Below, piece by piece: positions 25,577-34,598 of a stretch of DNA of 64,000 bases. Both the position numbers and the translations under genes were made by a program. Source of the DNA: Pseudomonas sichuanensis (GTDB lineage: Bacteria; Pseudomonadota; Gammaproteobacteria; Pseudomonadales; Pseudomonadaceae). The notes beneath the pieces were generated by a model. That model made no database searches. It worked only from the letters and a program-made list of their open reading frames with translations, and was not told the DNA's origin. The DNA lies in contig NZ_QKVM01000034.1 in NCBI RefSeq assembly GCF_003231305.1, forward strand, positions 1 through 64,000, written 5' to 3'. Every line of letters begins with the position of its first letter. Position 1 is the first letter of the stretch.

Positions 25577-27223
25577 ATGAAAACAACAATCACAAAAGCT
25601 TCTGGCCTTGCTATTGCGTGCATGACTCCCCTGGCAATGGGATTCACTTTCGAGACCGAATCGATCCGCGGCTCGTTCGATTCGACGATTTCCTACGGCA
25701 TGGGCGTGCGTACTGAAGCCCAGGGCTGCAACCTGATCAACCAGGGCGCCACCGGCCATCATCCACCCGCCGGGTGCCTGGCGCAGACCTCCGGCATCGG
25801 TGACCAGGGCGACCTGAACTACGACAAGGGCGATCTGTTCACCCACTACCTCAAGGGCACCCATGAACTGCTGCTCAAGATGCCTGAAGATTTCACCTTC
25901 ATGGCCCGTGGCAGCTGGATTCGTGATTTCGCTGCCAGCGACACCACGGGCGCGTTGTCCTTCAACACGCCCGCTGATGTGGGCAGCGACGGGTTGACTC
26001 GCTCGGCCCGCGATGACCTCGAGTTCAAGGCGCGCCTGCTCGACCTGTGGGTGAGCAAGAGCTTCGATGTGGGTGACCAGCGCGTGCGTGCACGGCTGGG
26101 CAACCAGGTGATCAACTGGGGCGAAAGCCTGTTCGTTCAGGGCGGCATCAACAACACCAACGCCTACGATGTCCAGGCGCTTTCACGCCCTGGTGTGCAA
26201 CTGAAGGAGGCCGTGCTGCCGGCGCCCATGCTGAGCGTGGCTTCCGGCCTCGGTTCGGGGGTCAACATCGAGGCCTATTACCAGTTCGCCTGGAACAAGA
26301 GCGAACTGCCGCCGGTGGGTAGCTACTGGTCCTACACCTCGGCGCTGGGCAAGGGCATGAAGTCCTACGGTTTCGACGACAAGAATGCCCGAGACAGTGG
26401 CCAGTGGGGCCTTTCGCTGCGCTGGCAGCCCGAGGACAGCGATGTCAACTTCGGCGTGTACGTGATGCGCTATCACGACAAGCTGCCTTCGCTGACCACG
26501 CAACTGCTGGACCCGGACACCTTCGCCGTGTCGCAGAAATGGGTCTACCCCGAAGACCGGATGCTCTACGGCATCAGCGCCAACATGCCGATCGGTGACT
26601 GGGCGGTGGGCACGGAGCTGTCCTACCGGCCTAAGGACGCGGTGCCGCTGAACCCCGTCCTCGACTTGTGCAGCAACCATGGTGGCAAGTGCTGGAAGGA
26701 CGAGAAGAAGTTCCAGTGGCACCTCACCGGGCTGTACAGCATGACCCCGTCGAACTCACCGATGCTGCTGGATTTCACCGGCGCGAGCACCGGCACCTTG
26801 CTCACCGAACTGGTGGTCATCAAGTACCCGGGGCTGCACGACAGTTACAACGGTGAGGTGATCGCGGCGGGTGCGAACACCTGGCAGCTGGACCCCGCCA
26901 CAGCGCCGAAGGCCCACGGCGACAAGACCTCTTCGGGGGTCAACCTGGACTTCAGCCTGACCTATGACGGTACGTTGCTGCCTGGCTGGCAGGTCACCCC
27001 GGGGATCTTCTATTCGCGCTCGCTGGGCGGGCGCACGCCCAACCTGGCGGCGACCTTCACTGAGGATGCCAGCAGCATGAATCTGTACCTCAACTTCGTG
27101 CGCAACCCGGCCAGTTGGCAGGTGTCGTTCAACTACGCGAAGTTCATGGGGGGCGATACGGCGTACGACCAGCTGTTGCGTGACCGCGATTACGTCGGTC
27201 TGGTTCTTTCACGCACCCTGTGA
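25577..27223 (+). CDS. DUF1302 outer membrane beta-barrel protein
   Basis: A 548-residue DUF1302 protein with signal peptide about residues 1-22, a glycine and aromatic-rich alternating pattern typical of a barrel (FDSTISYGMGVRTEAQG, RARLGNQVINWGESLFVQGGINNTNAYD), and a C-terminal ending LVLSRTL. DUF1302 proteins are predicted outer-membrane channels for hydrophobic substrates; from memory SphA, in the sphingosine response of P. aeruginosa, belongs to this family. Here it pairs with DUF1329, an MMPL transporter and a YCF48 protein. The start at 25577 gives the signal peptide. Confidence 0.9.
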   Translation: MKTTITKASGLAIACMTPLAMGFTFETESIRGSFDSTISYGMGVRTEAQGCNLINQGATGHHPPAGCLAQTSGIGDQGDLNYDKGDLFTHYLKGTHELLLKMPEDFTFMARGSWIRDFAASDTTGALSFNTPADVGSDGLTRSARDDLEFKARLLDLWVSKSFDVGDQRVRARLGNQVINWGESLFVQGGINNTNAYDVQALSRPGVQLKEAVLPAPMLSVASGLGSGVNIEAYYQFAWNKSELPPVGSYWSYTSALGKGMKSYGFDDKNARDSGQWGLSLRWQPEDSDVNFGVYVMRYHDKLPSLTTQLLDPDTFAVSQKWVYPEDRMLYGISANMPIGDWAVGTELSYRPKDAVPLNPVLDLCSNHGGKCWKDEKKFQWHLTGLYSMTPSNSPMLLDFTGASTGTLLTELVVIKYPGLHDSYNGEVIAAGANTWQLDPATAPKAHGDKTSSGVNLDFSLTYDGTLLPGWQVTPGIFYSRSLGGRTPNLAATFTEDASSMNLYLNFVRNPASWQVSFNYAKFMGGDTAYDQLLRDRDYVGLVLSRTL

Positions 27224-27231
27224 GGCCTGTA

Positions 27232-29646
27232 GTGAACATCTCTATCGATCTGTCGAAACAACCGGTGCGTGGCGTCCTGCCGCGCATCGAGGCCGGGCTG
27301 TTCGGGCATCGTGGTCTAGTGCTGGTCATCCTGGCGCTGTTTACCGCCGCCATGGCCTGGTTCGCAGTGCAATTGCGCATGGACGCGGGGTTCGAGAAGC
27401 AGTTGCCAATCGGCCACGAATACGTCGAAACCTTCCAGCAGTATCGCGCCGACCTGCTCGGCGCCAACCGCCTGACCCTCGTCGTCAAGGCTCGTCAGGG
27501 CAGCATCTGGACCGAGGCCGGCTTGCGCCGCCTGGCCGATGTCACCCAGGCGGTGACTTTCTTGCCCGGCATCTCGCGCAGCAGCGTGCGCTCGCTGTGG
27601 ACGCCCAACGCGTTCGTCAACGAGATCACCGAGGACGGCTTTCGCGCCGACCCGCTGGTACCCGGCACGGTCACGCCCGAGCGCCTTGACCCTGGCATCA
27701 TTGCGCGCATCGCCGACTCCACCGCCCAGGGTGGCTTTATTGGCACCCTGGTTTCCCGCGACCAGAGCAGCGCGATGATCACCGCCGAGCTGAACGAGCG
27801 TGACGCCAACGGTGAGCGCCTGGATTACGTGGCCTATAACCACGTGCTGGAAACTCACATCCGTCAGCGCTTCGAGGATGCAGGTTTCGAAATCCAGATC
27901 ATCGGTTTTGCCAAGCAGATTGGCGACATCGCCGATGGCGCGGCGGCGGTGCTGGAGTTCTGCCTGCTGGCGTTGCTGCTGACGGCGGCGGCGGTCTACT
28001 GGTACTGCCACTCGCTGCGTTTCACTTTGCTGGCGCTGGGCTGCTCGATGACCTCGCTGATCTGGCAATTCGGCAGCCTGCGCCTGCTGGGGTATGGGCT
28101 CGACCCGCTGGCGGTGCTGGTGCCATTTTTGGTGTTCGCCATCGGTGTTTCCCACGGGGTGCAGCAGATCAATTACATCGTTCGTGAAATCGCCACCGGC
28201 AGCTCTGTCGAGGTGGCGGCCCGTTCAAGCTTCAGGGGGTTGCTGGTGCCTGGCACCCTGGCGCTGGTGACGGCGTTCGTGTCGTTCATCACTTTGCTGC
28301 TGATCCCCATCCCGATGGTGCGCGAACTGGCGATTACCGCCTCGCTCGGGGTGGCCTTCAAGATCGCCACCAACCTGGTGATGTTGCCGCTGGTGGCCTC
28401 GATGCTCAAGGTCGATGGGCGCTATGCCACCGCCGAAGAAGCCGCCCGCCAACGCCGTGCCGGCTGGCTGGAATGGCTGGCGAGGCTGGCCGAATGGCGC
28501 AATGCCCGTTGGGTGATGGTGGTTGCCCTGGTGGTATTCGCAACGGCCGTATGGCAGAGCCACGACCGTGTGGTCGGTTCACTGCAGGCGGGGGCACCAG
28601 AGCTGCGTGAGGACTCGCGCTTCAACCGTGATGCGCTGGCCATCGCCAGCCATTACGACATTGGCCTGGACTGGCTGAGCGTGGTGTTCGAGGTACAGCC
28701 GGCCCGGCTGGGTCAGGGTGGCGAAAATGCCTGCGAGGACGTGGAGCTGGGGCAGTACCAGGACCGCTTCGCCTGGGCGATGGAAGGGGTGCCGGGCGTG
28801 CTGTCGGTGGCGTCGTTCTCGACGGCCATGCGCCAGTTCAACGAGGGTTACAACGAAGGCAACCCCAAGATGAGTGCGGTGCCAATCGACGCGATGAACT
28901 ATTCGTCCCTGGCCGCCGAGGTGGCGCGTACCCCGGGGCTGATGCGCAACGATTGCACTATGACCGCCGTGCACCTGTACCTGGCGGACCACAAGGCCAC
29001 CACGATCGGCCGGGTGATCGAGGCGGCCAAGGCCTTTCGCAGCGAGCATCCGCTGGCCGGGGTCAGCGTGCGCCTGGCATCGGGCAATGCGGGGGTGATC
29101 GCCGCCATCAACGAGGAAGTGGAGAAGAGCGAGGCGCCGATGCTGCTGTACGTCTATGCCGCCATTGCCTTGCTGGTACTGGTGGTATACCGCGACCTGC
29201 GGGCGGTGCTGGTGTGCTGCCTGCCGCTGACCATCGGCACCTTCATCGGCTACTGGTTCATGAAAGAGCTGCAGATCGGCCTGACCATCGCCACGCTGCC
29301 GGTGATGGTGCTGGCCGTCGGTATCGGCGTGGATTACGCCTTCTACATCTACAACCGCATCCAGCTGCACCAGGCCCATGGCCAGCCGATTGCCATCGCT
29401 GTGGCCCTCTCGCTGCGCGAGGTGGGCATGGCGACCATTTTCACCGCCATCACCCTGGCGGTCGGTGTCGCCACCTGGGCGTTTTCCGACCTCAAGTTCC
29501 AGGCGGACATGGGCAAGCTGTTGGCCTTCATGTTCATGGTCAACATGGTCATGGCCATGACCGTGTTGCCGGCGTTTGCGGTCTGGCTGGAGCGAGTTTT
29601 CCCACGCAAGCGCCCGGTGCGCATGATCGGCGCGCTGGCGCATTGA
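27232..29646 (+). CDS. MMPL/RND-family inner membrane transporter
   Basis: An 804-residue transporter with two repeated blocks of a single helix, a periplasmic domain and five helices. Motifs: LVILALFTAAMAWFAVQLRMDAG at the start, FAIGVSHGVQQINYI (middle of the first block) and LAVGIGVDYAFYIYNRI (second block, with the TM Asp). This size and pattern fit the MMPL/HpnN type, which moves lipids and terpenoid-like molecules rather than drugs. GTG 27232 is preferred because AGG lies at the right distance; GTG 27220 overlaps the previous stop and is possible. It is in operon with DUF1329, DUF1302 and YCF48. Confidence 0.88.
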   Translation: MNISIDLSKQPVRGVLPRIEAGLFGHRGLVLVILALFTAAMAWFAVQLRMDAGFEKQLPIGHEYVETFQQYRADLLGANRLTLVVKARQGSIWTEAGLRRLADVTQAVTFLPGISRSSVRSLWTPNAFVNEITEDGFRADPLVPGTVTPERLDPGIIARIADSTAQGGFIGTLVSRDQSSAMITAELNERDANGERLDYVAYNHVLETHIRQRFEDAGFEIQIIGFAKQIGDIADGAAAVLEFCLLALLLTAAAVYWYCHSLRFTLLALGCSMTSLIWQFGSLRLLGYGLDPLAVLVPFLVFAIGVSHGVQQINYIVREIATGSSVEVAARSSFRGLLVPGTLALVTAFVSFITLLLIPIPMVRELAITASLGVAFKIATNLVMLPLVASMLKVDGRYATAEEAARQRRAGWLEWLARLAEWRNARWVMVVALVVFATAVWQSHDRVVGSLQAGAPELREDSRFNRDALAIASHYDIGLDWLSVVFEVQPARLGQGGENACEDVELGQYQDRFAWAMEGVPGVLSVASFSTAMRQFNEGYNEGNPKMSAVPIDAMNYSSLAAEVARTPGLMRNDCTMTAVHLYLADHKATTIGRVIEAAKAFRSEHPLAGVSVRLASGNAGVIAAINEEVEKSEAPMLLYVYAAIALLVLVVYRDLRAVLVCCLPLTIGTFIGYWFMKELQIGLTIATLPVMVLAVGIGVDYAFYIYNRIQLHQAHGQPIAIAVALSLREVGMATIFTAITLAVGVATWAFSDLKFQADMGKLLAFMFMVNMVMAMTVLPAFAVWLERVFPRKRPVRMIGALAH

Positions 29647-29656
29647 GGAGAGTGGT

Positions 29657-30610
29657 ATGGGGTACCTGAAAACCATCCTGGGTCTTGCAGTGTTTGCTGC
29701 CATGCCCTTGGCGTCGGCGCTGCAGGCAGTACCGGCGGAGCCGTCCGCGCACGCGGTCCAGGCAATGCTGTTGGCGGCCGCCTGGGCCAAAGAGCGTGTG
29801 GTCGCAGTGGGTGACCATGGCGTGGTGCTGGTCTCGGACGACCACGGGCGCAGCTACAGCCAGGCGCGTGCCGTACCGGTTTCCAGCACCTTGACCGGGG
29901 TCAGCTTCGCGGATGCGAGCCATGGCTGGGCCGTCGGCCATTGGGGCGCCATCCTCGCCAGCGACGATGGCGGTGAAAGCTGGCGGGTCCAGCGCCTGGC
30001 CAGTGACCAGGACAGGCCGCTGTTCGCCGTGCACTTCTTCGACAGCCGACGGGGCGTGGCGGTGGGGCTGTGGTCGCTGGTGTTGACCACCGACGATGGC
30101 GGCGTCACCTGGACCGAGCGCACCTTGTCGCCGCCACCGGGTTCCAGCCGTGCGGACCTCAACCTGATGAGCCTGTTCGTCGATGGCCATCACAGGCTTT
30201 ATGCCACTGCCGAACGGGGGCAACTGTTGCGCTCCGATGACCAGGGGCAGACCTGGCGATACCTGGATACCGGTTACGAGGGCACGCTTTGGACCGGCGC
30301 GGTGCTGCCCGATGGCGGGCTGCTGGTGGGCGGGCAGCGCGGCACCTTGTTGCGGGGATCGGCCGATGGCAGGTCGTGGCAGCGTATCGCCCTCGACAGT
30401 CGCAGCTCGATTACCGCCATTGCGGTGGAGGGGGGGCAGGTGCTTGCGGTAGGGCTGGATGGGCTGCAAGTGCGCAGCGGCGATGGGGGGCGAACCTTCG
30501 CGGCGTCGCGCAGCGAGGAGGGTGCGTCGCTTACGGCAGCGCTGCCTGGGGGGCGTGATGGCCCGTTGTTGTTCTCCCGCCATGGGGTGGTTGGGTTGGC
30601 TTCGCCGTGA
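29657..30610 (+). CDS. YCF48/BNR-repeat periplasmic protein
   Basis: A 317-residue exported beta-propeller protein: signal peptide about residues 1-21, then repeated Asp-box units (SDDHGRSYSQA, SDDGGESWRV, TDDGGVTWTE, SDDQGQTWRY, SGDGGRTFAA), as in the YCF48/HCF136 family. It is the fourth gene of the DUF1329-DUF1302-MMPL module, 10 bp after the transporter. It probably serves as an assembly or substrate-binding partner of that envelope system; nothing here suggests photosynthesis. Confidence 0.88.
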   Translation: MGYLKTILGLAVFAAMPLASALQAVPAEPSAHAVQAMLLAAAWAKERVVAVGDHGVVLVSDDHGRSYSQARAVPVSSTLTGVSFADASHGWAVGHWGAILASDDGGESWRVQRLASDQDRPLFAVHFFDSRRGVAVGLWSLVLTTDDGGVTWTERTLSPPPGSSRADLNLMSLFVDGHHRLYATAERGQLLRSDDQGQTWRYLDTGYEGTLWTGAVLPDGGLLVGGQRGTLLRGSADGRSWQRIALDSRSSITAIAVEGGQVLAVGLDGLQVRSGDGGRTFAASRSEEGASLTAALPGGRDGPLLFSRHGVVGLASP

Positions 30611-30751
30611 GTCTGGTTCGCCTGCGGATGACTGCAAGGTTTTCGGCGGGAGAGTTGTAGCGCCCATGAGATCGAACGCTGCAAATCTACTGCCCGGCAT
30701 TTGGCCACCAACCTGCAATCAGCCCTCGGTATCGAGGTCTCGATTAAATAC

Positions 30752-30767
30752 ATAACACTAGTTGCGC
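30752..30767 (+). promoter_or_regulatory. Regulon motif ATAAC-N4-GTT, site 2
   Basis: ATAAC-ACTA-GTTGCGC. The surrounding 23 bases (30748-30770) match those of site 3 (43704-43726, opposite strand) at 21 of 23 positions, differing only in the two central bases. It lies upstream of the DAO oxidase operon and probably covers its promoter. Confidence 0.7.
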
Positions 30768-30824
30768 TAAATCAAATGCAGCAGTAGAGTCTGAAAAAAC
30801 AACAACAAGTCGTAGGAGGATGCC

Positions 30825-30893
30825 ATGCGTGTCTGCAACCTCCCTATGCGCTTGTCGCCCAGCGGATTCCCGCTGACCGGAGAGCGTGCATGA
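30825..30893 (+). CDS. Possible 22-residue leader peptide
   Basis: An ATG preceded by a near-perfect AGGAGG (30814-30819) opens a 22-codon frame (MRVCNLPMRLSPSGFPLTGERA) whose stop overlaps the ATG of the oxidase gene (ATGA). The ribosome site is stronger than that of the oxidase itself. It may be a translationally coupled leader. No similarity is recognised and it may be chance. Confidence 0.35.
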   Translation: MRVCNLPMRLSPSGFPLTGERA

Positions 30894-32251
30894 ACACTTT
30901 CAGCGAAACCAAGCAGCCCAATCCAGGCACAGGCCGCTTCCGCTTGCTGGGCGGATGGGTAGAACGTCCAGCTGACCTGCAACCGGCCCTTGAAGCCGAT
31001 ATCAGCGCCGACGTGGTCATCATCGGTGCAGGCTTTGCCGGCCTTTCGACGGCGCTTGAATTGACCGCGCTGGGTGCCAGCGTGGTAGTCCTTGAGCAGG
31101 ATTTCGCAGGCTTCGGCGCCAGCGGGCGCAATGCCGGGTATCTGGCCGGCAGCATGGGTGTGGAATTCGAGCTGTTCCACAAACGAGTGAGCCTGGAGCA
31201 GGCCAGGAAGATGGTCTCTTTCTACGACGAAGGCGTCAGCTATGTGGAAAGGCGCCTGCGTGAGCTCAGCATCGATTGCGACTACAACCCATCCGGCATC
31301 ATTCGCGCAGCGGTTCATCCGTCCCAGGAAAAGAAACTGCGCCACAGCATGGCGCTGGGGCATGAACTGGGTTCGCTTACACGGTTCGTCGATGCCGATG
31401 AAATGCGCGCCCGCGGCATTCCACCTGCGTTCCTGTTCGGCTGTACGCAGCACGGCGGTACGCTCGACCCTGGCAAGTACGTCATGGGCCTGCGCCGTGC
31501 TGCACTGCAGGCCGGGGTGCGGCTGTTCGAGCAGACCAGGCTGTTGTCCTACAGCGAAGGCCCGACCATCACCTGCCGCACCGAGCGCGGTAGCGCCAGC
31601 GCGCCGTTCATGGTACTGGCCACCAACGCCTATACCCCGCAGCTGGGCTTGCTGCGCGACAAGGTGGTGCCGTTGCGGGTTTCGGCGATCGAGACCGAGC
31701 CCTTGTCCAAGGCTCAACTGAAAGGCCTTGGGTGGCAGGGCAGGGAAGGTATCGTCACCCCTCACTGGACCATGGAAAGCCACCGGCTGACGGCGCGTGA
31801 CACCCTGCTGGTCACCACTAAGCAGCTCGGCTACGCCTATGGCTCGGGTACCCCCAACCAGCCTGACACCGCCGCCTACAAGGCCTTGTGCCAAGCTCTG
31901 GACGAGCGCTTTCCGACCCTGCGCGGCACCGCCATCCGCGCTTGCTGGAGCGGCTATATCAGCCTGGCCTATGACGCCTTGCCGGTGGTCGGCGCCACCG
32001 GCTCCAGGCACAACATTCTCTATACCGCAGGTTGTTCCGGGCACGGCGTCGGTACGCAATCGCTGGTCGGCTACCTGCTGGCCGAGCGCATTGGCGGTAT
32101 CGAGCACCCGCTGCTGGCGGCGCTGCGCCACAAGACCCCGTCGACGCTGCCCGAGCCGCTGCAGTGGTGTGCCATGAAGGCCGCCCTGGCGGGTGTCAAC
32201 GGGCTGGATCGCCACCTCAACCGCAGAGTCCGTGCATCCCTCGCACGGTAA
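30890..32251 (+). CDS. DAO-type FAD-dependent amine oxidoreductase
   Basis: A 453-residue flavoprotein of the D-amino acid oxidase/gamma-glutamylputrescine oxidase family. FAD site DVVIIGAGFAGLSTALEL (glycines 46, 48, 51), GFGASGRNAGYLAGSMG (residues about 74-90), and a C-terminal CWSGYISLAYDALPVVG plus AGCSGHGVGTQ segment typical of the family. No signal peptide. It most likely oxidises a C-N bond to an imine, giving a carbonyl. First gene of a rightward operon with a Tat-type amine oxidase, a cytochrome c and an aldehyde dehydrogenase; regulon site 2 lies 120 bp upstream. Confidence 0.85.
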   Translation: MNTFSETKQPNPGTGRFRLLGGWVERPADLQPALEADISADVVIIGAGFAGLSTALELTALGASVVVLEQDFAGFGASGRNAGYLAGSMGVEFELFHKRVSLEQARKMVSFYDEGVSYVERRLRELSIDCDYNPSGIIRAAVHPSQEKKLRHSMALGHELGSLTRFVDADEMRARGIPPAFLFGCTQHGGTLDPGKYVMGLRRAALQAGVRLFEQTRLLSYSEGPTITCRTERGSASAPFMVLATNAYTPQLGLLRDKVVPLRVSAIETEPLSKAQLKGLGWQGREGIVTPHWTMESHRLTARDTLLVTTKQLGYAYGSGTPNQPDTAAYKALCQALDERFPTLRGTAIRACWSGYISLAYDALPVVGATGSRHNILYTAGCSGHGVGTQSLVGYLLAERIGGIEHPLLAALRHKTPSTLPEPLQWCAMKAALAGVNGLDRHLNRRVRASLAR

Positions 32252-32300
32252 TTCCCCGCAGCCGGGGTCCCGGCTGCAGGTTTCCAACCCTGGAGCAACA

Positions 32301-33017
32301 ATGAACAACTCTTCGAACGAGGCCGTCCGGGTGACGGCCTGGGCGGCGATCCTTGGCGGTCTGTTCGCCTACTTGAACGTGGGTTTCATGCTGATGGTGA
32401 CCCACGGCGACATGACAGTGACCCTGGATGGCGCGCAGATGCTCAGCCTGCCAGAGGAGTTCCGGCAGTACTTCAGGTTGTCAATGTTCGCCGACCTTTT
32501 GGGTTTCTACCTGCCGTTACTGGTCATCGGCGGCTACCTGTGGCGGGTTTTTCGTGAACAGGCCGGTGCCCTGGGCGACATCGCCGTCCTGGCCATTGCT
32601 ACCTACGTGGTGCTGGGCGTGGTGGGCGCCGGCCTGCAGCTCTCGGTACTCAATCCCCTCGCCGAGATTCACCAGGGCGGCACGCCGGCTGTGCAGGCTG
32701 CCGCCGAAGTGGCTTGGACCAGCATCGCGGTGGGCAGTCAACGTGGTCTGTGGTGGTGCGAAGGGCCGGTCGTGCTGTTCTGGGGTGTGATCGTTGGCAG
32801 CCATTTGAAGAACGCCGGTTGGGGCGCTTCGATCCTGCTGCCTTTGAAAATCGTAGGCTGGTGTTTTGGCCTGTATTTCATCGCCGGTTTCTTCCCGCAG
32901 CTGGATGCGCTGACCAACGCCTTGCTGGTGATCGTGGTGCTGATTTTCCCCTTCTGGATGGTGCTGTTCGGCCTGCAGCTACGCCGGCGTTCGCTACGTC
33001 TAGCGCTCGGCGCATGA
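32301..33017 (+). CDS. Membrane protein of unknown function
   Basis: A 238-residue protein with about six transmembrane helices (VTAWAAILGGLFAYLNVGFML, LGFYLPLLVIGGYLWRVF, IAVLAIATYVVLGVVGAGL, and three more C-terminal). I do not recognise the family. It lies 49 bp after the DAO oxidase in the regulon operon and could be a transporter, quinone-linked subunit or assembly factor for the amine oxidases. The ATG at 32301 follows a GGAG site. Confidence 0.75.
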   Translation: MNNSSNEAVRVTAWAAILGGLFAYLNVGFMLMVTHGDMTVTLDGAQMLSLPEEFRQYFRLSMFADLLGFYLPLLVIGGYLWRVFREQAGALGDIAVLAIATYVVLGVVGAGLQLSVLNPLAEIHQGGTPAVQAAAEVAWTSIAVGSQRGLWWCEGPVVLFWGVIVGSHLKNAGWGASILLPLKIVGWCFGLYFIAGFFPQLDALTNALLVIVVLIFPFWMVLFGLQLRRRSLRLALGA

Positions 33018-33101
33018 CACTGGCGCCACTCCCGCAACCGCTCTAAAAGCGCTGCCCGATCACGGGGCGCTTTCAAACAACAACAGCGTGAGGCTCCTGG
33101 T

Positions 33102-34589
33102 ATGGCTGCAAGTCCCCCCTCCAACACATTCGATCTCAAACGTCGGCAACTGCTGAAGTTCGCCGGCGCCACGGCGGCCGTCGGTGGCCTGGGCCTGCAA
33201 GCGACGCTGGCAAGTGCCGGCGAAGGCACGGACAGCGTTCGCGGCAGCGAAGATGGCGTGCTGGACGTCGTGATCATCGGTGCCGGCATGGCCGGGCTTA
33301 CGGCCGCCCGCGATCTGCAGCATGCCGGTTGTCAATCATTCGCGGTGCTGGAGGCACGCAACCGTGTGGGCGGCCGGGTGCTGAACCATGACCTGGGCGC
33401 GGGACAGATCTCCGAAGCCGGCGGCCAGTGGATAGGGCCTGGCCAGACGGCCGTGGCTGACCTTGCGCGTGAGCTCCAGGTGGATACCTTCCCAACCTAC
33501 CACCAGGGCAAGACCGTGGTGCTTGGCGGGGAGGGGCGGCTAGAGATCGATCTCGAGGGCACCTTCGGCACCGATGAAAGCGTCGTGGCCAAACTCAGCG
33601 AGCTGTCTCGGGCGGTGCCGTCGGGCGCACCCTGGACGTCGCCGAGGGTTGCCGAACTGGACAAACTGTCGGTGGGCGACTGGCTGGCCCAGCAAGGGAT
33701 CAAGCCCGAGGACCGTTCCGGTTGGGACACCAGCCTCACGCTCACGGGCGGTGTGGCGCCGGCCAGGATGGGGCTGCTGCATTTCCTGTCGATGATCAAT
33801 TCGGCGGGCTGCGACTACATGAAGCTCGACTCGATCAAGGACAGCGCCCAGGGCACGCGCTTCGTCGGTGGCTCGCAGCTGTTGTGCACGCGGATGGCCG
33901 ACGCCCTGGGTGACAAGCTTCGCCTGGCCTGCCCGGTGCGCGAGATCGCCGACTGGGATCGTGAGGTGGTGAGGCTGATCACCGACCAGGGCGAAGTACG
34001 TGCACGCCGGGTGATCGTTGCGATCCACCCTGCATTGTGCAACCAGGTACGCTTCAGCCCCGCCCTGCCCGAAGGCCGGGCTGCGCTGCAGCGCGCCTGG
34101 CCCGCCCACAGCCCGGCGCGCAAGACGGCCATGGTCTACACCCGGCCGTTCTGGCGGGACAAGGGCTTGAACGGCCACACCATGCAAGTCAAAGGGCAGG
34201 TGCTGTGGGCCTGGGACAATTCGCCACCGGGTGGTGAAATCGGCGTGATCAACGCCTTTATCGTCAACGCCATGGTGCCTTCCGACCCCGCTGCCGCACA
34301 GCGTGTGCTGGTAGACATCTATGCCCGCTCCCTGGGTGACGAGGCCCTGAGCCCCATCGGTTATCACGACCACGACTGGGGGCAGGCCGACCCTTGGAGC
34401 CTCACCTGCGTATCGGCCATCCCGCCCGGTTTCTGGAGCCAGCATGGCGAGTCGCTGCGGCCCGCCTGCGGCAACCTGATCTGGTCGGGTACCGAAACCG
34501 CTGAAATCTGGGCGGGCTACATGGACGGCGCGGTGCGCTCGGGTCATCACAGCGCGCTGCAGGCGCTCGCTTCGCTGCGCAAGGCTTGA
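33102..34589 (+). CDS. Exported flavin amine oxidase/dehydrogenase, copy 1
   Basis: A 495-residue flavin monoamine oxidase-family protein with a Tat-like signal (KRRQLLKFAG, Arg14-Arg15, then a hydrophobic stretch to about residue 40). FAD-binding VVIIGAGMAGLTAARDL starts at residue 57, GGQWIGPGQ follows, and the C-terminal SGTETAEIWAGYMDGAVRSG closes the FAD site. Near the end HDHDWGQADPWSLTCV is also found in copy 2. A di-heme cytochrome c gene follows 9 bp later, so it probably passes electrons to cytochrome c rather than to oxygen, as NicA2 of nicotine degraders does with CycN. Substrate unknown; an amine reaching the periplasm is expected. Confidence 0.88.
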   Translation: MAASPPSNTFDLKRRQLLKFAGATAAVGGLGLQATLASAGEGTDSVRGSEDGVLDVVIIGAGMAGLTAARDLQHAGCQSFAVLEARNRVGGRVLNHDLGAGQISEAGGQWIGPGQTAVADLARELQVDTFPTYHQGKTVVLGGEGRLEIDLEGTFGTDESVVAKLSELSRAVPSGAPWTSPRVAELDKLSVGDWLAQQGIKPEDRSGWDTSLTLTGGVAPARMGLLHFLSMINSAGCDYMKLDSIKDSAQGTRFVGGSQLLCTRMADALGDKLRLACPVREIADWDREVVRLITDQGEVRARRVIVAIHPALCNQVRFSPALPEGRAALQRAWPAHSPARKTAMVYTRPFWRDKGLNGHTMQVKGQVLWAWDNSPPGGEIGVINAFIVNAMVPSDPAAAQRVLVDIYARSLGDEALSPIGYHDHDWGQADPWSLTCVSAIPPGFWSQHGESLRPACGNLIWSGTETAEIWAGYMDGAVRSGHHSALQALASLRKA

Positions 34590-34598
34590 GGGGCAGAC

